The notes beneath the pieces were generated by a model. The model saw nothing but the letters and a program-made list of their open reading frames with translations. It was not told the origin of the DNA and did no database searches. The translations under genes and the position numbers were made by a program. A stretch of DNA of 64,000 bases, from contig NZ_JAWHTD010000011.1 of assembly GCF_032586235.1 (NCBI RefSeq), positions 50,096-114,095 of the forward strand. Reading direction: 5' to 3'. The stretch is from Aestuariicoccus sp032586235 (lineage in GTDB: Bacteria; Pseudomonadota; Alphaproteobacteria; Rhodobacterales; Rhodobacteraceae). Position 1 is the stretch's first letter; each line of letters starts with the position of its first letter. Below are positions 15,911-24,885 of the stretch, piece after piece.

Positions 15911-17122
15911 ATGCTGTGGGAAACCGTAAGGCTGGCGGTGCAGGCGATCTTTCGCAACGGTCTGCGGTCGTTCCTGACGGTGCTGGGCATCGTCATCGGC
16001 GTGGGCGCGGTGATCGCAATGGTCACGGTCGGGCAGGGCTCGACCGAGCAGGTCACTTCGGATGTCGAAAAGCTGGGCAGCAACATGCTGATGGTCCTGC
16101 CCGGGCAGGACGCGATGGAAGGCGGCGCGCTGGGCAGCCCGCCGCCCATGTTCAGCACGCGCATGAACGACCTCTTGGAAGAACAGATGCCGATCATCGA
16201 CGTTTCGGCCCCCATGAGCACCACGCGCGGCCGGGTGATCTTTGGCAACGAGAACCGCCGCACCGACGTGATCGGCACCGACAACCGCTATTTCACCGCC
16301 GCCCGGTGGGAGCTGGCCCGGGGCCGTCTTTTCGACGCGACCGAGCTCAAGTCCGGCAAGGCGGTCTGCGTGATCGGCGAGTCGGTGCGCAAGCAGCTTT
16401 TCGGCAGCTCGGACCCGATCGGCGAGGAGGTGCGGATCAAGACGCTCTCGTGCGAAATCATCGGGCTGACGCGGTCCAAGGGCGCGTCGACCTTCGGCAG
16501 CGATCAGGACGATTTCATCATCATGCCGCTGCGCACCTTCCAGGGCCGGATCGCCGGCAACACCGACGTCAACCTGATGATCGTCGCCGTGCGCCAGGGT
16601 GTCGACACCGACCGCGCCAAGGCCGAGATCGAGGCGGCGATGCGCGATCTGCGCCGCATCGGCGCGGGCGAGGAGGACGATTTCACCGTCATGGACATGA
16701 AGCAGCTCGCCACCATGCTGTCGGGCATCACCGACATCCTGACCGGCCTGCTGTCGGCGGTGGCCGCCGTCAGCCTGCTGGTAGGCGGCATCGGGATCAT
16801 GAACATCATGCTGGTGTCGGTGACCGAGCGCACCCGCGAGATCGGCATCCGGCTGGCCATCGGGGCGCAGGCGCGGCAGGTGCTGCTGCAATTCCTGGTC
16901 GAGGCGATCATCCTGTCGCTCTTCGGCGGGCTCATTGGCATCGCGGTGGGGCTGGGGTTCGGGCTTTTGGGGGCGCACCTGCTGGCCATCCCGTTCCGCC
17001 CCGATCCGGGGATCATCCTGCTGGCCTTCGGCTTTTCCGCGGCCATCGGCATGATCTTCGGCTATTTCCCCGCCCGCCGCGCCGCGCGGCTCAATCCCAT
17101 CGACGCCCTGCGCCACGAGTGA
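15911..17122 (+). CDS. ABC exporter permease (MacB/FtsX type)
   Basis: 403 residues with the MacB layout: one N-terminal membrane helix (SFLTVLGIVIGVGAVIAMV), a periplasmic domain of about 220 residues, then three C-terminal membrane helices; the motif TERTREIGIRLAIGA lies after the second helix. It couples to the preceding ATPase and the periplasmic adaptor. The start at 15911 follows the ATPase stop directly. Probably a dimer with two copies of the ATPase. Confidence 0.9.
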   Translation: MLWETVRLAVQAIFRNGLRSFLTVLGIVIGVGAVIAMVTVGQGSTEQVTSDVEKLGSNMLMVLPGQDAMEGGALGSPPPMFSTRMNDLLEEQMPIIDVSAPMSTTRGRVIFGNENRRTDVIGTDNRYFTAARWELARGRLFDATELKSGKAVCVIGESVRKQLFGSSDPIGEEVRIKTLSCEIIGLTRSKGASTFGSDQDDFIIMPLRTFQGRIAGNTDVNLMIVAVRQGVDTDRAKAEIEAAMRDLRRIGAGEEDDFTVMDMKQLATMLSGITDILTGLLSAVAAVSLLVGGIGIMNIMLVSVTERTREIGIRLAIGAQARQVLLQFLVEAIILSLFGGLIGIAVGLGFGLLGAHLLAIPFRPDPGIILLAFGFSAAIGMIFGYFPARRAARLNPIDALRHE

Positions 17123-17132
17123 TCCGCCGCGC

Positions 17133-17146
17133 GTGACATATGTCAA
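17133..17146. promoter_or_regulatory. FNR-like binding box 7 (GTGACATATGTCAA)
   Basis: GTGAC-N4-GTCAA, an inverted repeat of the CRP/FNR type, 11 bp after the exporter permease stop and centred 62 bp upstream of the 17202 start. It has more mismatches than the other boxes, but the spacing is the same. Confidence 0.6.
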
Positions 17147-17201
17147 TCGGCGCAGGGACCGGTCTGGCACACTTGCGCTGTTCCATGACCCGAGGAAGAC
17201 C

Positions 17202-17573
17202 ATGCAACTGGATGACGACGAAATCGGCCTGCTGCTGACATCGCTTGAGACCCGCAACGACCTCAGCGTCGCCGAGCTGGACGGGGTGGGCCACGCGCTG
17301 GCCTTCCTGCTGAAAGACCGCTTCGACGCCAAGCGCGGCGCGGCGGCCAACCTGGGCAGCACCGAAGAGGCGCTGCACATCGCCGACGAGGCCTTCCCCA
17401 ACTGGTCGTTCACCATTCACGGCCGCGCCAACGACCGCGACGGCCACTGGCGCTGCACCATGCGCGAGAATGAGACCTTCGACAGCGACGCGATCATCGG
17501 CACCGGCCGGTCGCCGGTGCTGTCGCAGGCCATCGTCGCCGCGGTGATCCGGCTGGCCATGCAGGACCGCTGA
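17202..17573 (+). CDS. Hypothetical acidic protein (123 aa)
   Basis: 123 residues, soluble, acidic N terminus (LDDDEIG) and a central tryptophan-containing region (FPNWSFTIHG, GHWRCTMRE). No known family is recognised. The ATG at 17202 has GAGGAAG about 8 nt upstream. It is preceded by an FNR-like box and stands between the exporter operon and the nucleoside-type importer; it could be either a single-gene unit or the start of the importer transcript, because only 50 bp separate it from the binding-protein gene. Confidence 0.65.
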   Translation: MQLDDDEIGLLLTSLETRNDLSVAELDGVGHALAFLLKDRFDAKRGAAANLGSTEEALHIADEAFPNWSFTIHGRANDRDGHWRCTMRENETFDSDAIIGTGRSPVLSQAIVAAVIRLAMQDR

Positions 17574-17623
17574 CCGGGCGGACGACACGCATGGGCAAGA
17601 CACATGGGCAAGGAGGAAACCCG

Positions 17624-18652
17624 ATGTTTGTACGACTGCCGAAATCCCTGATCGCCACTCTGGCGTTCGGAACCGCGCTTGCCCTTGGCGGGCCTGTCTC
17701 GGCCTTCACCGCCTGTCAGATCACCGACACCGGCGGCATCGACGACAACAGCTTCAACCAGACCGCCTGGAAAGGCGTTCTGGACGCGCAAGAGGCCTTT
17801 GGCATCGAGGGACGTTTCCTGGAAAGCCAGGCCGAAACCGATTACGAGGCCAACATCAACTCGCTTCTGGGCGGGGCCTGCGATCTGATCGTCACGGTGG
17901 GTTTCCTGCTGGGCGACGCCACCAAGAACGCGGCCGAGGCCAACCCCGATCAGCGCTTTTCCATCGTCGACTTCGCCTACGATCCGGCGCTGCCCAACGT
18001 GCTGGGGCAGGTCTATGCCACCGACGAGGCGGCCTTTCTGGCGGGTTACCTGTCGGCCGGTATGACCAAGACCAAGATCCTCGGCACCTTCGGTGGCATC
18101 AACATCCCACCGGTGACGATCTTCATGGACGGCTTCGTGCGCGGGGCGAATTACTGGAACGAACAGAAAGCCGACAGCGTCACCGTTCTGGGCTGGGATC
18201 TGGACCGCCGCGAGGGGCTTTTCACCAACAATTTCGAAAGCCTCGACGATGGCCGCGCCTTTGCCCAGAACCTCTATGAGGAAGGCGCCGATATCGTGCT
18301 GCCGGTGGCGGGGCCCGTGGGGCTCGGTTCGGCCACGCTGGCCAACGAACTGGGGACCGATGCGCTCAAGATCGTGGGCGTGGACGCGGACCTTTATTTC
18401 ACCGACACCCAGCGCCAGCATGTCTATCTGACCTCGATCACAAAGCGGATGGATTCCACCGTCAAGCAGGTGATCGAAGCGGCGATGAACGACACGTTCG
18501 AGGGCGGCATTCTGGTCGGCACTCTGGCCAATGGCGGCGTGGGCCTCGCGCCGTTCCACGATATGGACGCGCTGGTGCCCGACGAGCTGAAGGCCGAGCT
18601 GGACACGATCCGTCAGGCGATCATCGACGGCAGTCTCGACATCGGCGGATAA
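17624..18652 (+). CDS. BMP-family periplasmic substrate-binding protein (nucleoside-type ABC importer)
   Basis: 342 residues with a Sec signal peptide (cleavage near VSA-FT) and the BMP/PnrA-like fold: the DTGGIDDNSFNQTAW motif immediately after the signal, a hinge segment FGGINIPPVT, and a conserved GVDAD near residue 260. Members bind purine nucleosides or related molecules. AAGGAGG precedes the ATG at 17624. The genes that follow encode one double-domain ATPase and two permeases, the complete importer set. The true ligand is unknown. Confidence 0.9.
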   Translation: MFVRLPKSLIATLAFGTALALGGPVSAFTACQITDTGGIDDNSFNQTAWKGVLDAQEAFGIEGRFLESQAETDYEANINSLLGGACDLIVTVGFLLGDATKNAAEANPDQRFSIVDFAYDPALPNVLGQVYATDEAAFLAGYLSAGMTKTKILGTFGGINIPPVTIFMDGFVRGANYWNEQKADSVTVLGWDLDRREGLFTNNFESLDDGRAFAQNLYEEGADIVLPVAGPVGLGSATLANELGTDALKIVGVDADLYFTDTQRQHVYLTSITKRMDSTVKQVIEAAMNDTFEGGILVGTLANGGVGLAPFHDMDALVPDELKAELDTIRQAIIDGSLDIGG

Positions 18653-18661
18653 GGTGCGCCG

Positions 18662-20173
18662 ATGCAGGCCGAGCTGCGCAACATCACCAAACGGTTCGGC
18701 GCGACCGTCGCCAACGAGGCGGTCAACCTGACGATCCGCCCCGGCGAGGTGCTTGGCCTGCTCGGCGAAAACGGCGCCGGGAAATCAACGCTGATGAACG
18801 TGCTTTGCGGGCTTTATGCGCCCACGGCGGGCGAGATCGTGCTGGATGGCAAGCCGGTGGTCTTCGACGGCCCCGGCGACGCCATCCGCGCAGGCATCGG
18901 CATGGTGCATCAGCATTTCATGCTGGTGCCGGTCTTTACCGTCACCGAAAACGTCGTGCTGGGCGAGGAGCCGGTGGGCCCGGTCGATCATCTCGACCGC
19001 AAGACCGCCCGCGCCAAGGTGGCCGAAATCAGCGACCGCTACGGGCTGCATGTCGACCCCGGCGCGCTGGTCGAAACGCTGCCGGTGGGTGTGCAGCAGC
19101 GGGTCGAGATCCTCAAGGTGCTGTTCCGCTCGGCCGATGTGCTGATCCTGGACGAGCCCACCGCGGTGCTGACCCCGCAAGAGGTGGACGAGTTCTTCAA
19201 GATCGTCCGCGCCTTGCGCGACGCGGGCAAGGCGCTCGTCTTTATCACCCACAAGCTCAATGAAATTCTGGAAATCGCCGACCGGATCAGCGTGATCCGG
19301 CGCGGCAAGATCGTGGGCGAGGGCGATCCCAAGCAGATGACGCGCCAGGATCTGGCCGAGATGATGGTGGGCCACCCCGTGGATTTCAGAATCAAGCGTG
19401 CCGAGTTCGCGCCGAAAGAGGTGATCCTCGACGTCAGCGGCCTGACCGTTCTGCGCGCCAACCGCGAGGTCGCTGTCAACGACGTGTCGCTGAACGTGCG
19501 CAGCGGCGAGATCGTCGGCATCGCCGGGGTGCAGGGCAACGGCCAGTCCGCGCTGATCGAGGCGCTTACCGGCCTGCGGCCGGTGGCGGCGGGCCGCGTC
19601 ACCTTCGACGGCACCGACATCACCCACGCCAGCGTTCGCGCGCGCCACGCCATGGGCATCGCGCATATCCCCGAGGATCGCCAGCGCCGGGGGCTGATCG
19701 TCAATTTCACCGTGGCCGAGAACATGGTGCTCGACAGCTATTACGACCGGCGCTTTTCCGGCGGGGCCGCCATCGACTGGGCGCGGGTCAGGCAAAGCAC
19801 CGCCGAGGTGGTCGAGGCCTATGACGTGCGCACCCAGTCGGTCGCCTCCGCCGCCGGAACGCTGTCGGGCGGCAACCAGCAAAAGCTGGTGGTGGCGCGC
19901 GAGCTCAGCCGCGACACAAGGCTGGTGATCGCGGGGCAACCGACGCGGGGGCTGGATGTGGGCTCTATCGTCTATATCCACGAGCGGCTGATCGCAGCGC
20001 GCGACGAGGGCGACGGCATCCTGATGGTGTCGTCCGAGCTGGACGAGATCCTGGCCCTGTCAGACCGCATTCTGGTGATGTTCAAGGGCCGCGTCGTGGC
20101 CGAGTTCGACGCCTATGCCGAGGATACCGACAAACGCCGGATCGGCCTGGCGATGGCGGGGGTGGCGGCATGA
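18662..20173 (+). CDS. Double-domain ATPase of the nucleoside-type ABC importer
   Basis: 503 residues with two ABC domains. The first has Walker A GENGAGKS, a signature region lacking the usual LSGG (PVGVQQRVEI) and Walker B VLILDEPTAVL; the second has a degenerate Walker A (GVQGNGQSA) but a normal LSGGNQQK signature. This asymmetry is typical of RbsA/NupO-like ATPases. It starts 9 bp after the binding-protein gene and overlaps the first permease by 4 nt. Confidence 0.92.
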   Translation: MQAELRNITKRFGATVANEAVNLTIRPGEVLGLLGENGAGKSTLMNVLCGLYAPTAGEIVLDGKPVVFDGPGDAIRAGIGMVHQHFMLVPVFTVTENVVLGEEPVGPVDHLDRKTARAKVAEISDRYGLHVDPGALVETLPVGVQQRVEILKVLFRSADVLILDEPTAVLTPQEVDEFFKIVRALRDAGKALVFITHKLNEILEIADRISVIRRGKIVGEGDPKQMTRQDLAEMMVGHPVDFRIKRAEFAPKEVILDVSGLTVLRANREVAVNDVSLNVRSGEIVGIAGVQGNGQSALIEALTGLRPVAAGRVTFDGTDITHASVRARHAMGIAHIPEDRQRRGLIVNFTVAENMVLDSYYDRRFSGGAAIDWARVRQSTAEVVEAYDVRTQSVASAAGTLSGGNQQKLVVARELSRDTRLVIAGQPTRGLDVGSIVYIHERLIAARDEGDGILMVSSELDEILALSDRILVMFKGRVVAEFDAYAEDTDKRRIGLAMAGVAA

Positions 20174-21285
20174 GCGCGGCGATGGACAAGGCCATGCATG
20201 GCCGCTTGCTGGGCCGGACCGAGGTCGAGGATCTGATCATCGTTCCGCTTTTCGCCTTCATAGCGGCGCTGGCGCTGGGCGCGCTGACCATGCTGGCGAC
20301 CCGGGTCGATCTGGCGACCATCGGGCAATCCTATGTGGCGTTGCTGCACGGCTCGGTCGGATCGCTGAACGCGCTGTCGGAAACCCTGACCGCCGCCACG
20401 CCGCTGGTGCTGGCGGGGCTGGGGCTGGCGCTGGGGTTTCGCGCGGGGCTTTTCAACATCGGGGCCGAAGGGCAGATCGTGATCGGCGGACTGGCCTGCG
20501 TGATCTTCGCCTTCAGTTTTGACGGGCTGCCCGGGGTCATCCTGATGCCCGCGTCGCTGCTGGCGGGGGCCCTGGCCGGGGCGTGCTATGCCTCGATCGC
20601 GGGCTATCTGCGCGCGGCCACCGGCGCGCATGAGGTCATCTCGACCATCATGCTCAATCTCATCTCCTACCGTCTGCTCGATTACGCGCTGCGGCTGCCT
20701 TACGTGCAGAAGGAAGGCCGCGCCGACCCGATCTCGAAATCCGTGCCCGAGGCGGCCGAGCTGCCGCGCCTTCTGACCGCGCTCGACCCCAATCTGCGGG
20801 TACATGCGGGGGTCTTTCTGGCGCTTTTGGCGGTGGCTCTGGTCTGGTGGCTGCTCTTCCGCGCCAAGCTGGGGTTCGAGTTCCGCGCAAGCGGCGAAAA
20901 CCCCGATGCGGCGCGCTATGCGGGCATGAACGCCGGGCTGATCATCGTGCTGGCCATGGGGCTGGCGGGCGCACTGGCGGGGCTGGCGGGCGCCAATCAG
21001 GTGATGGGCGTGCTGGGCCGCGCCACGCCGGGGTTTTCGGCGGGCATCGGCTTTGACGCCATCGCGGTGGCGCTGCTGGGCCGGTCGCACCCGGTGGGCG
21101 TGCTGCTGGCCGGACTGCTCTTTGGCGCGCTCGAGGCCGGAGGGCGGCAGATGCAGGTCGAGGCGGGCGTCAGCATCGACCTCATCGGCATCATTCAGGC
21201 GCTGATCATCGTCTTCATCGCGGCCCCGCTGCTGGTGCGGGCGCTCTTTCCCTGGGGCTTCCGCCGCAAGAGGGCCGGGTCATGA
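20170..21285 (+). CDS. ABC importer permease 1 (nucleoside type)
   Basis: 371 residues, 8-10 membrane segments, with the family motif FNIGAEGQIVIGG and the cytoplasmic coupling segment (ATGAHEVISTIMLN). It overlaps the ATPase gene (ATGA) and the second permease gene (ATGA at 21282). It forms the membrane channel with permease 2. Confidence 0.92.
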   Translation: MSAAMDKAMHGRLLGRTEVEDLIIVPLFAFIAALALGALTMLATRVDLATIGQSYVALLHGSVGSLNALSETLTAATPLVLAGLGLALGFRAGLFNIGAEGQIVIGGLACVIFAFSFDGLPGVILMPASLLAGALAGACYASIAGYLRAATGAHEVISTIMLNLISYRLLDYALRLPYVQKEGRADPISKSVPEAAELPRLLTALDPNLRVHAGVFLALLAVALVWWLLFRAKLGFEFRASGENPDAARYAGMNAGLIIVLAMGLAGALAGLAGANQVMGVLGRATPGFSAGIGFDAIAVALLGRSHPVGVLLAGLLFGALEAGGRQMQVEAGVSIDLIGIIQALIIVFIAAPLLVRALFPWGFRRKRAGS

Positions 21286-22556
21286 CCGCGCTGAGCGATC
21301 CGCCCCATGCCGCCCCGGCCACCCCGGTCGATCCACGCGCCGCGCGGCAGTCGCGGGTCACCGGGCTGATCCTGCTGGCGCTTGCGGCGGCGGTGGCCTT
21401 CTGGTTCGCGCCGGGGGCCGAGGCCCCCGCCACCTTCCGCATCTCGCGGCCCGGAGACGCGCTTTTCGTGCCCGACCTCATCGTGCCCGCGGGCGCGTTT
21501 CTTTATGCCGCGACGGGGCTTCTGGCCTTTCTGGGCGCGCGGCAGTTCCTGCGCGGCGGCGCGCGCTGGTCGTCGCTGTCGCTGGCCGCGGGGCTGATCC
21601 TGGCGGTGGCGGCGCTTTTGGTCTGGGCCACCTCGGGCAAGGCGTTTTCGCTGACCGGCATGATGCAGGCCACCATGGTGCGCGCCGTGCCCATTGCCCT
21701 GGGCGGCATGGCCGGGGTGCTGAGCGAACGGGTCGCCGTGGTCAACATCGCCATCGAGGGGATGCTGCTGGCCGGGGCCTTCACCGGGGCGCTGATCGGA
21801 TCGGTGCTGGGGGGCGTCAGCGGGCTGTTCGCCGCCGTCGCCGTGGGCGGGCTCTTCGGCTTTATCCTGGCCGCGCTGGTGGTGACTTACCGGATGGACC
21901 AGATCATCGCCGGGGTGGTGATCAACCTCTTCGTGCTGGGTCTGACATCCTATGTCAGCAGCCAGGTGTTTCAGGAATACCGCGCGCTCAACAACGCGCC
22001 GGTGTTCCGCCCGATCAAGGTCCCCCTGCTGGGGGACATTCCGCTGATCGGTCCGATGCTGTTCAACCAGAACATATTCGTCTACGGCGCCCTGATCATG
22101 GCGGGGGTGGCGACCTATTACCTCTTTCACACCCGCTATGGCCTGCGCGCGCGGGCGGTGGGCGAACACCCGCGCGCCGCCGACACGCTGGGCATCAACG
22201 TCTACCGCACGCGGTATATCAACGTCACCATGGCGGGGATGGTGGCGGGCTTTGGCGGGGCGTGGTTCACGCTGGGCTCGGTCGGGCGGTTCGACGAGAA
22301 CATGACCGGAGGGCGCGGGTTCATCGGGCTGGCGGCGATGATCTTTGGCCGCTGGCACCCGGTCGGCGCGCTGACCGCGGCGCTGGTCTTTGGCTTTGCC
22401 GATGCGATGCAGCAGAAGCTGGCGCTGTTGCAGACGCCGATCCCGTCAGAGTTCCTGGCCATGGCGCCCTATATCGCCACGATGATCGTGGTGGCCGGGC
22501 TGGTGGGCCGCGCGCGCCCGCCTGCGGCGGACGGCAAACCCTACGTAAAGGAATAG
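21282..22556 (+). CDS. ABC importer permease 2 (nucleoside type)
   Basis: 424 residues. The first 100 or so residues form an N-terminal extension with two or three membrane segments. The permease core follows, with VNIAIEGMLLAGAF and a GLRARAVGEHPRAADTLGI coupling motif. It partners permease 1. Its stop lies 2 bp from the convergent phosphoribosyltransferase gene, leaving no room for a separate terminator. Confidence 0.9.
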   Translation: MTALSDPPHAAPATPVDPRAARQSRVTGLILLALAAAVAFWFAPGAEAPATFRISRPGDALFVPDLIVPAGAFLYAATGLLAFLGARQFLRGGARWSSLSLAAGLILAVAALLVWATSGKAFSLTGMMQATMVRAVPIALGGMAGVLSERVAVVNIAIEGMLLAGAFTGALIGSVLGGVSGLFAAVAVGGLFGFILAALVVTYRMDQIIAGVVINLFVLGLTSYVSSQVFQEYRALNNAPVFRPIKVPLLGDIPLIGPMLFNQNIFVYGALIMAGVATYYLFHTRYGLRARAVGEHPRAADTLGINVYRTRYINVTMAGMVAGFGGAWFTLGSVGRFDENMTGGRGFIGLAAMIFGRWHPVGALTAALVFGFADAMQQKLALLQTPIPSEFLAMAPYIATMIVVAGLVGRARPPAADGKPYVKE

Positions 22557-22558
22557 GC

Positions 22559-23221
22559 TCAGCCGTTTTGGTCCGGCGTGGGCCGGGCCAGATCGTCGAT
22601 CAGGCGCATCACCTCGGCATCGCTGGTCTGCGAGAAATCGCGGTATCCCTGACCCACCGCGTAGAACCGCGCGGGCGTCTCGAGGCAGATCACCTCGTCG
22701 GCGAGGGCCCTGAGCTCTTGCAGGCTGTCCTCGGGCCCGATGGGCAGGGCGACAATCAGGCGCTTGGGCTTGCGCGCGCGCAGGGCCCGCAGGCTGGCGC
22801 GCAGGGTGGCCCCGGTGGCGACGCCGTCGTCGACGACCACCAGCGTCTTGCCCGACAGCGCCGGCTGCGCCTTGTCGCCCAGATAGGCCGACCGCCGCCG
22901 GGCGATCTCGGGCAAGAGAGCGCGGCCCATCTCGGCCACCTCCTTTTCGCCGATCCCCAGATTGCGGGCCAGCGGATGGTTGACCTCGACCAGCGGGTCG
23001 GGGCCGTCGACGATCGCGCCAAGCGCCAGCTCGGCATGGCCGGGCGTGCCGATCTTGCGCACGAACACCAGATCGAGCGGCAGACCGCGCGCCCGGCAGA
23101 TCTCGGCCGCCACGGGCACACCGCCCCTTGGAAGGGCGATCACCACCGTGTTTTCGGGATCGAGCGGCGGCAGCGCCTGGGCCAACCTTTGCCCGGCCTC
23201 CTTGCGGTTCTTGAAGATCAT
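22559..23221 (-). CDS. Phosphoribosyltransferase-domain protein
   Basis: 220 residues. A type I phosphoribosyltransferase fold is shown by the PRPP motif VVVDDGVATGAT near residue 125, the N-terminal IALPRGGVPVAAEI segment and the flexible-loop region around RKIGTPGH. This is the stress-associated subgroup also seen in mycobacterial dormancy regulons, whose true substrate is unknown; it is not an obvious purine or pyrimidine salvage enzyme. The ATG at 23221 overlaps the stop of the DUF5765 gene. Nearby nucleoside-type importer genes could supply a base or nucleoside (inference). Confidence 0.8.
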   Translation of the reverse strand: MIFKNRKEAGQRLAQALPPLDPENTVVIALPRGGVPVAAEICRARGLPLDLVFVRKIGTPGHAELALGAIVDGPDPLVEVNHPLARNLGIGEKEVAEMGRALLPEIARRRSAYLGDKAQPALSGKTLVVVDDGVATGATLRASLRALRARKPKRLIVALPIGPEDSLQELRALADEVICLETPARFYAVGQGYRDFSQTSDAEVMRLIDDLARPTPDQNG

Positions 23222-23952
23222 GTCGCGCCCTCCACCTGTCGACCCCACCATGTCCGCGTGCTGGCCACGCGCCTTACGGCCGGGCTGAGCGCGACCAGCA
23301 GGATCATGATCGAAAAGAGACACCAGACCGCCGGCATCTCGTTGAGATTGTCCGTCAGCGCATGGGCCAGGACCGGCCCGGACAGCAGATGCATCCCCAC
23401 GAACCGCCAGGCTCCGTAGAGCAGAGGCACCACAAACACCGCGATCATGTAGCTGGGAAAGGCGGGCCTGATCCCCAGCGCGTCCTCAAGCGGCAGCGTC
23501 AGCCCGTTGTAGGGAATGTTCCAGGCGATGTGCCAATCGCCCGACACGGTGCAGAGCGCCTCGGCACAAAGCGCAAAGCCCGGGCGGCAGGGGCCGACCC
23601 CCGGCGGCGGCGCGACCTGCGCCAGCATGACGGCCGTGGCCAGCGCCGCCGCCCCCAGCGCCCAGACCCGCGCCCGCGCGCGCACCGGTGCGGGCACCAG
23701 TTCCAGCGCGAAGGCGTTGATGAAGAGCGGCTGAAAGGCGATGTGCAGATAGGACAGCCACGTCACCGCGCGGTTTGCGGGCGTGCCGCATTGGTCGATG
23801 ACGGCGTATCCGGCCAGCTGCAACACCTCCATCAGGGTGAAATAGCCCAGCGTCAGCCAGATCGCCGGCGGATGGCCCCGCATCCGGCTGGCCACGGTCG
23901 CGGCTCCGCCGACGGCGGTCATCGCAACGGTCGCTTCGACGCTCCAGCACAT
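23218..23952 (-). CDS. DUF5765 multi-span membrane protein
   Basis: 244 residues, about seven hydrophobic segments, beginning with MCWS, a hallmark of DUF5765 proteins. Conserved polar residues include a histidine in LSYLHIAFQPLFIN and a cluster of cysteines in the middle loop (GPCRPGFALCAEALC). The function is unknown. It is the first gene of a two-gene operon with the phosphoribosyltransferase. An FNR-like box is centred 60 bp upstream of the ATG, shared with the divergent GST-like gene. Confidence 0.7.
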   Translation of the reverse strand: MCWSVEATVAMTAVGGAATVASRMRGHPPAIWLTLGYFTLMEVLQLAGYAVIDQCGTPANRAVTWLSYLHIAFQPLFINAFALELVPAPVRARARVWALGAAALATAVMLAQVAPPPGVGPCRPGFALCAEALCTVSGDWHIAWNIPYNGLTLPLEDALGIRPAFPSYMIAVFVVPLLYGAWRFVGMHLLSGPVLAHALTDNLNEMPAVWCLFSIMILLVALSPAVRRVASTRTWWGRQVEGAT

Positions 23953-24005
23953 GGGGATCGGCGCTCCTTTCCCAACGACCCTACGCGGTTCGCGCGTGGC
24001 GCGAC

Positions 24006-24019
24006 TTGATACGGCTCAA
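24006..24019. promoter_or_regulatory. FNR-family binding box 8 (TTGATACGGCTCAA)
   Basis: TTGAT-N4-CTCAA, in the divergent promoter between the DUF5765 gene (start 23952, centre 60 bp) and the GST-like gene (start 24099, centre 86 bp). Confidence 0.65.
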
Positions 24020-24098
24020 GCCGTCGCAGCGGTACAGACAAGCCTGCCCGCGCCGAAGCGGCTTCATTTTCGAGGGGCAAAGGGCTAGGCTGGGGCCC

Positions 24099-24836
24099 AT
24101 GTCGCTGCCAATCCTCTACGATCACGCCGGGTCGATCTGCTCGCAGATGGCGCGTCTCGCGCTGGTGGAAAAAGCCGTGCCGTTCCAGCGCCGCCCGGTC
24201 GACATCATGGACACCAACGAACAGTTCGAACCGTGGTACGTGGCGCTCAATCCCAAGGCCGTGGTGCCGACGCTGGTGATCGGCAACAAGGTCGTCACCG
24301 ACACCATCCGGATCGTGAACCGGGTGCAGAGCATGGACGGCCCCGACTTGTCGGGGGACGCCACCACGCAGGGCTGGCTGAAGGACATCATGGCGCCGCA
24401 TTACGGTGTGCTGCTTTACCGCAACCGGCTGGATCCGGACGGCACCGCGCCGCAGATCGTGGCGCGGGGGAAATTGCTGAAGGCGCTTCTTCGGCAGCAT
24501 CCCGAAATGGCGGACCTGCTGGAGGGCCGGATCGCGGGCAACCGGCGGTTTCAGGCGCTCTTGCGCAACCCCGAAGAGATCGAGACGCATCTGGCCTCGA
24601 CCCGGACGCTGATAGACCGCATGGCGGCGGCGGTCGCGGATCAGCCCTTTATCGCCGGGCCGGCCTATTCGGTCGCCGATTGCTTTGCCACGGCAGCGCT
24701 GGCGCGTTTCCGGATACATCGGCTGACGGAGTGGTGGCGCGGCACCGCGCTCGAGGCCTATTACGACCGCATGAGGGCCCGGCCGAGTTTCGAGGCGGCC
24801 GGGGTCATCGACACCGGCAGCGAACGCGATATCTGA
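24099..24836 (+). CDS. Glutathione S-transferase family protein
   Basis: 245 residues. The N-terminal thioredoxin-like domain has the GST pattern: LYDHAGSICSQMARLAL with a Ser/Cys at the active position, the cis-Pro of VVPTLVI, and a D-T-I-R segment in place of the usual ES. The C-terminal helical domain carries the N-capping motif SVADCFATAAL. It likely uses glutathione to reduce or conjugate an unknown substrate. The start at 24099 fits the domain boundary. It shares an FNR-like box with the DUF5765 operon. Confidence 0.82.
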   Translation: MSLPILYDHAGSICSQMARLALVEKAVPFQRRPVDIMDTNEQFEPWYVALNPKAVVPTLVIGNKVVTDTIRIVNRVQSMDGPDLSGDATTQGWLKDIMAPHYGVLLYRNRLDPDGTAPQIVARGKLLKALLRQHPEMADLLEGRIAGNRRFQALLRNPEEIETHLASTRTLIDRMAAAVADQPFIAGPAYSVADCFATAALARFRIHRLTEWWRGTALEAYYDRMRARPSFEAAGVIDTGSERDI

Positions 24837-24885
24837 CGCCGGCGCCGAAACCGGGCCGCGCACCGGCCTAAAATCTTAGCCGTAT

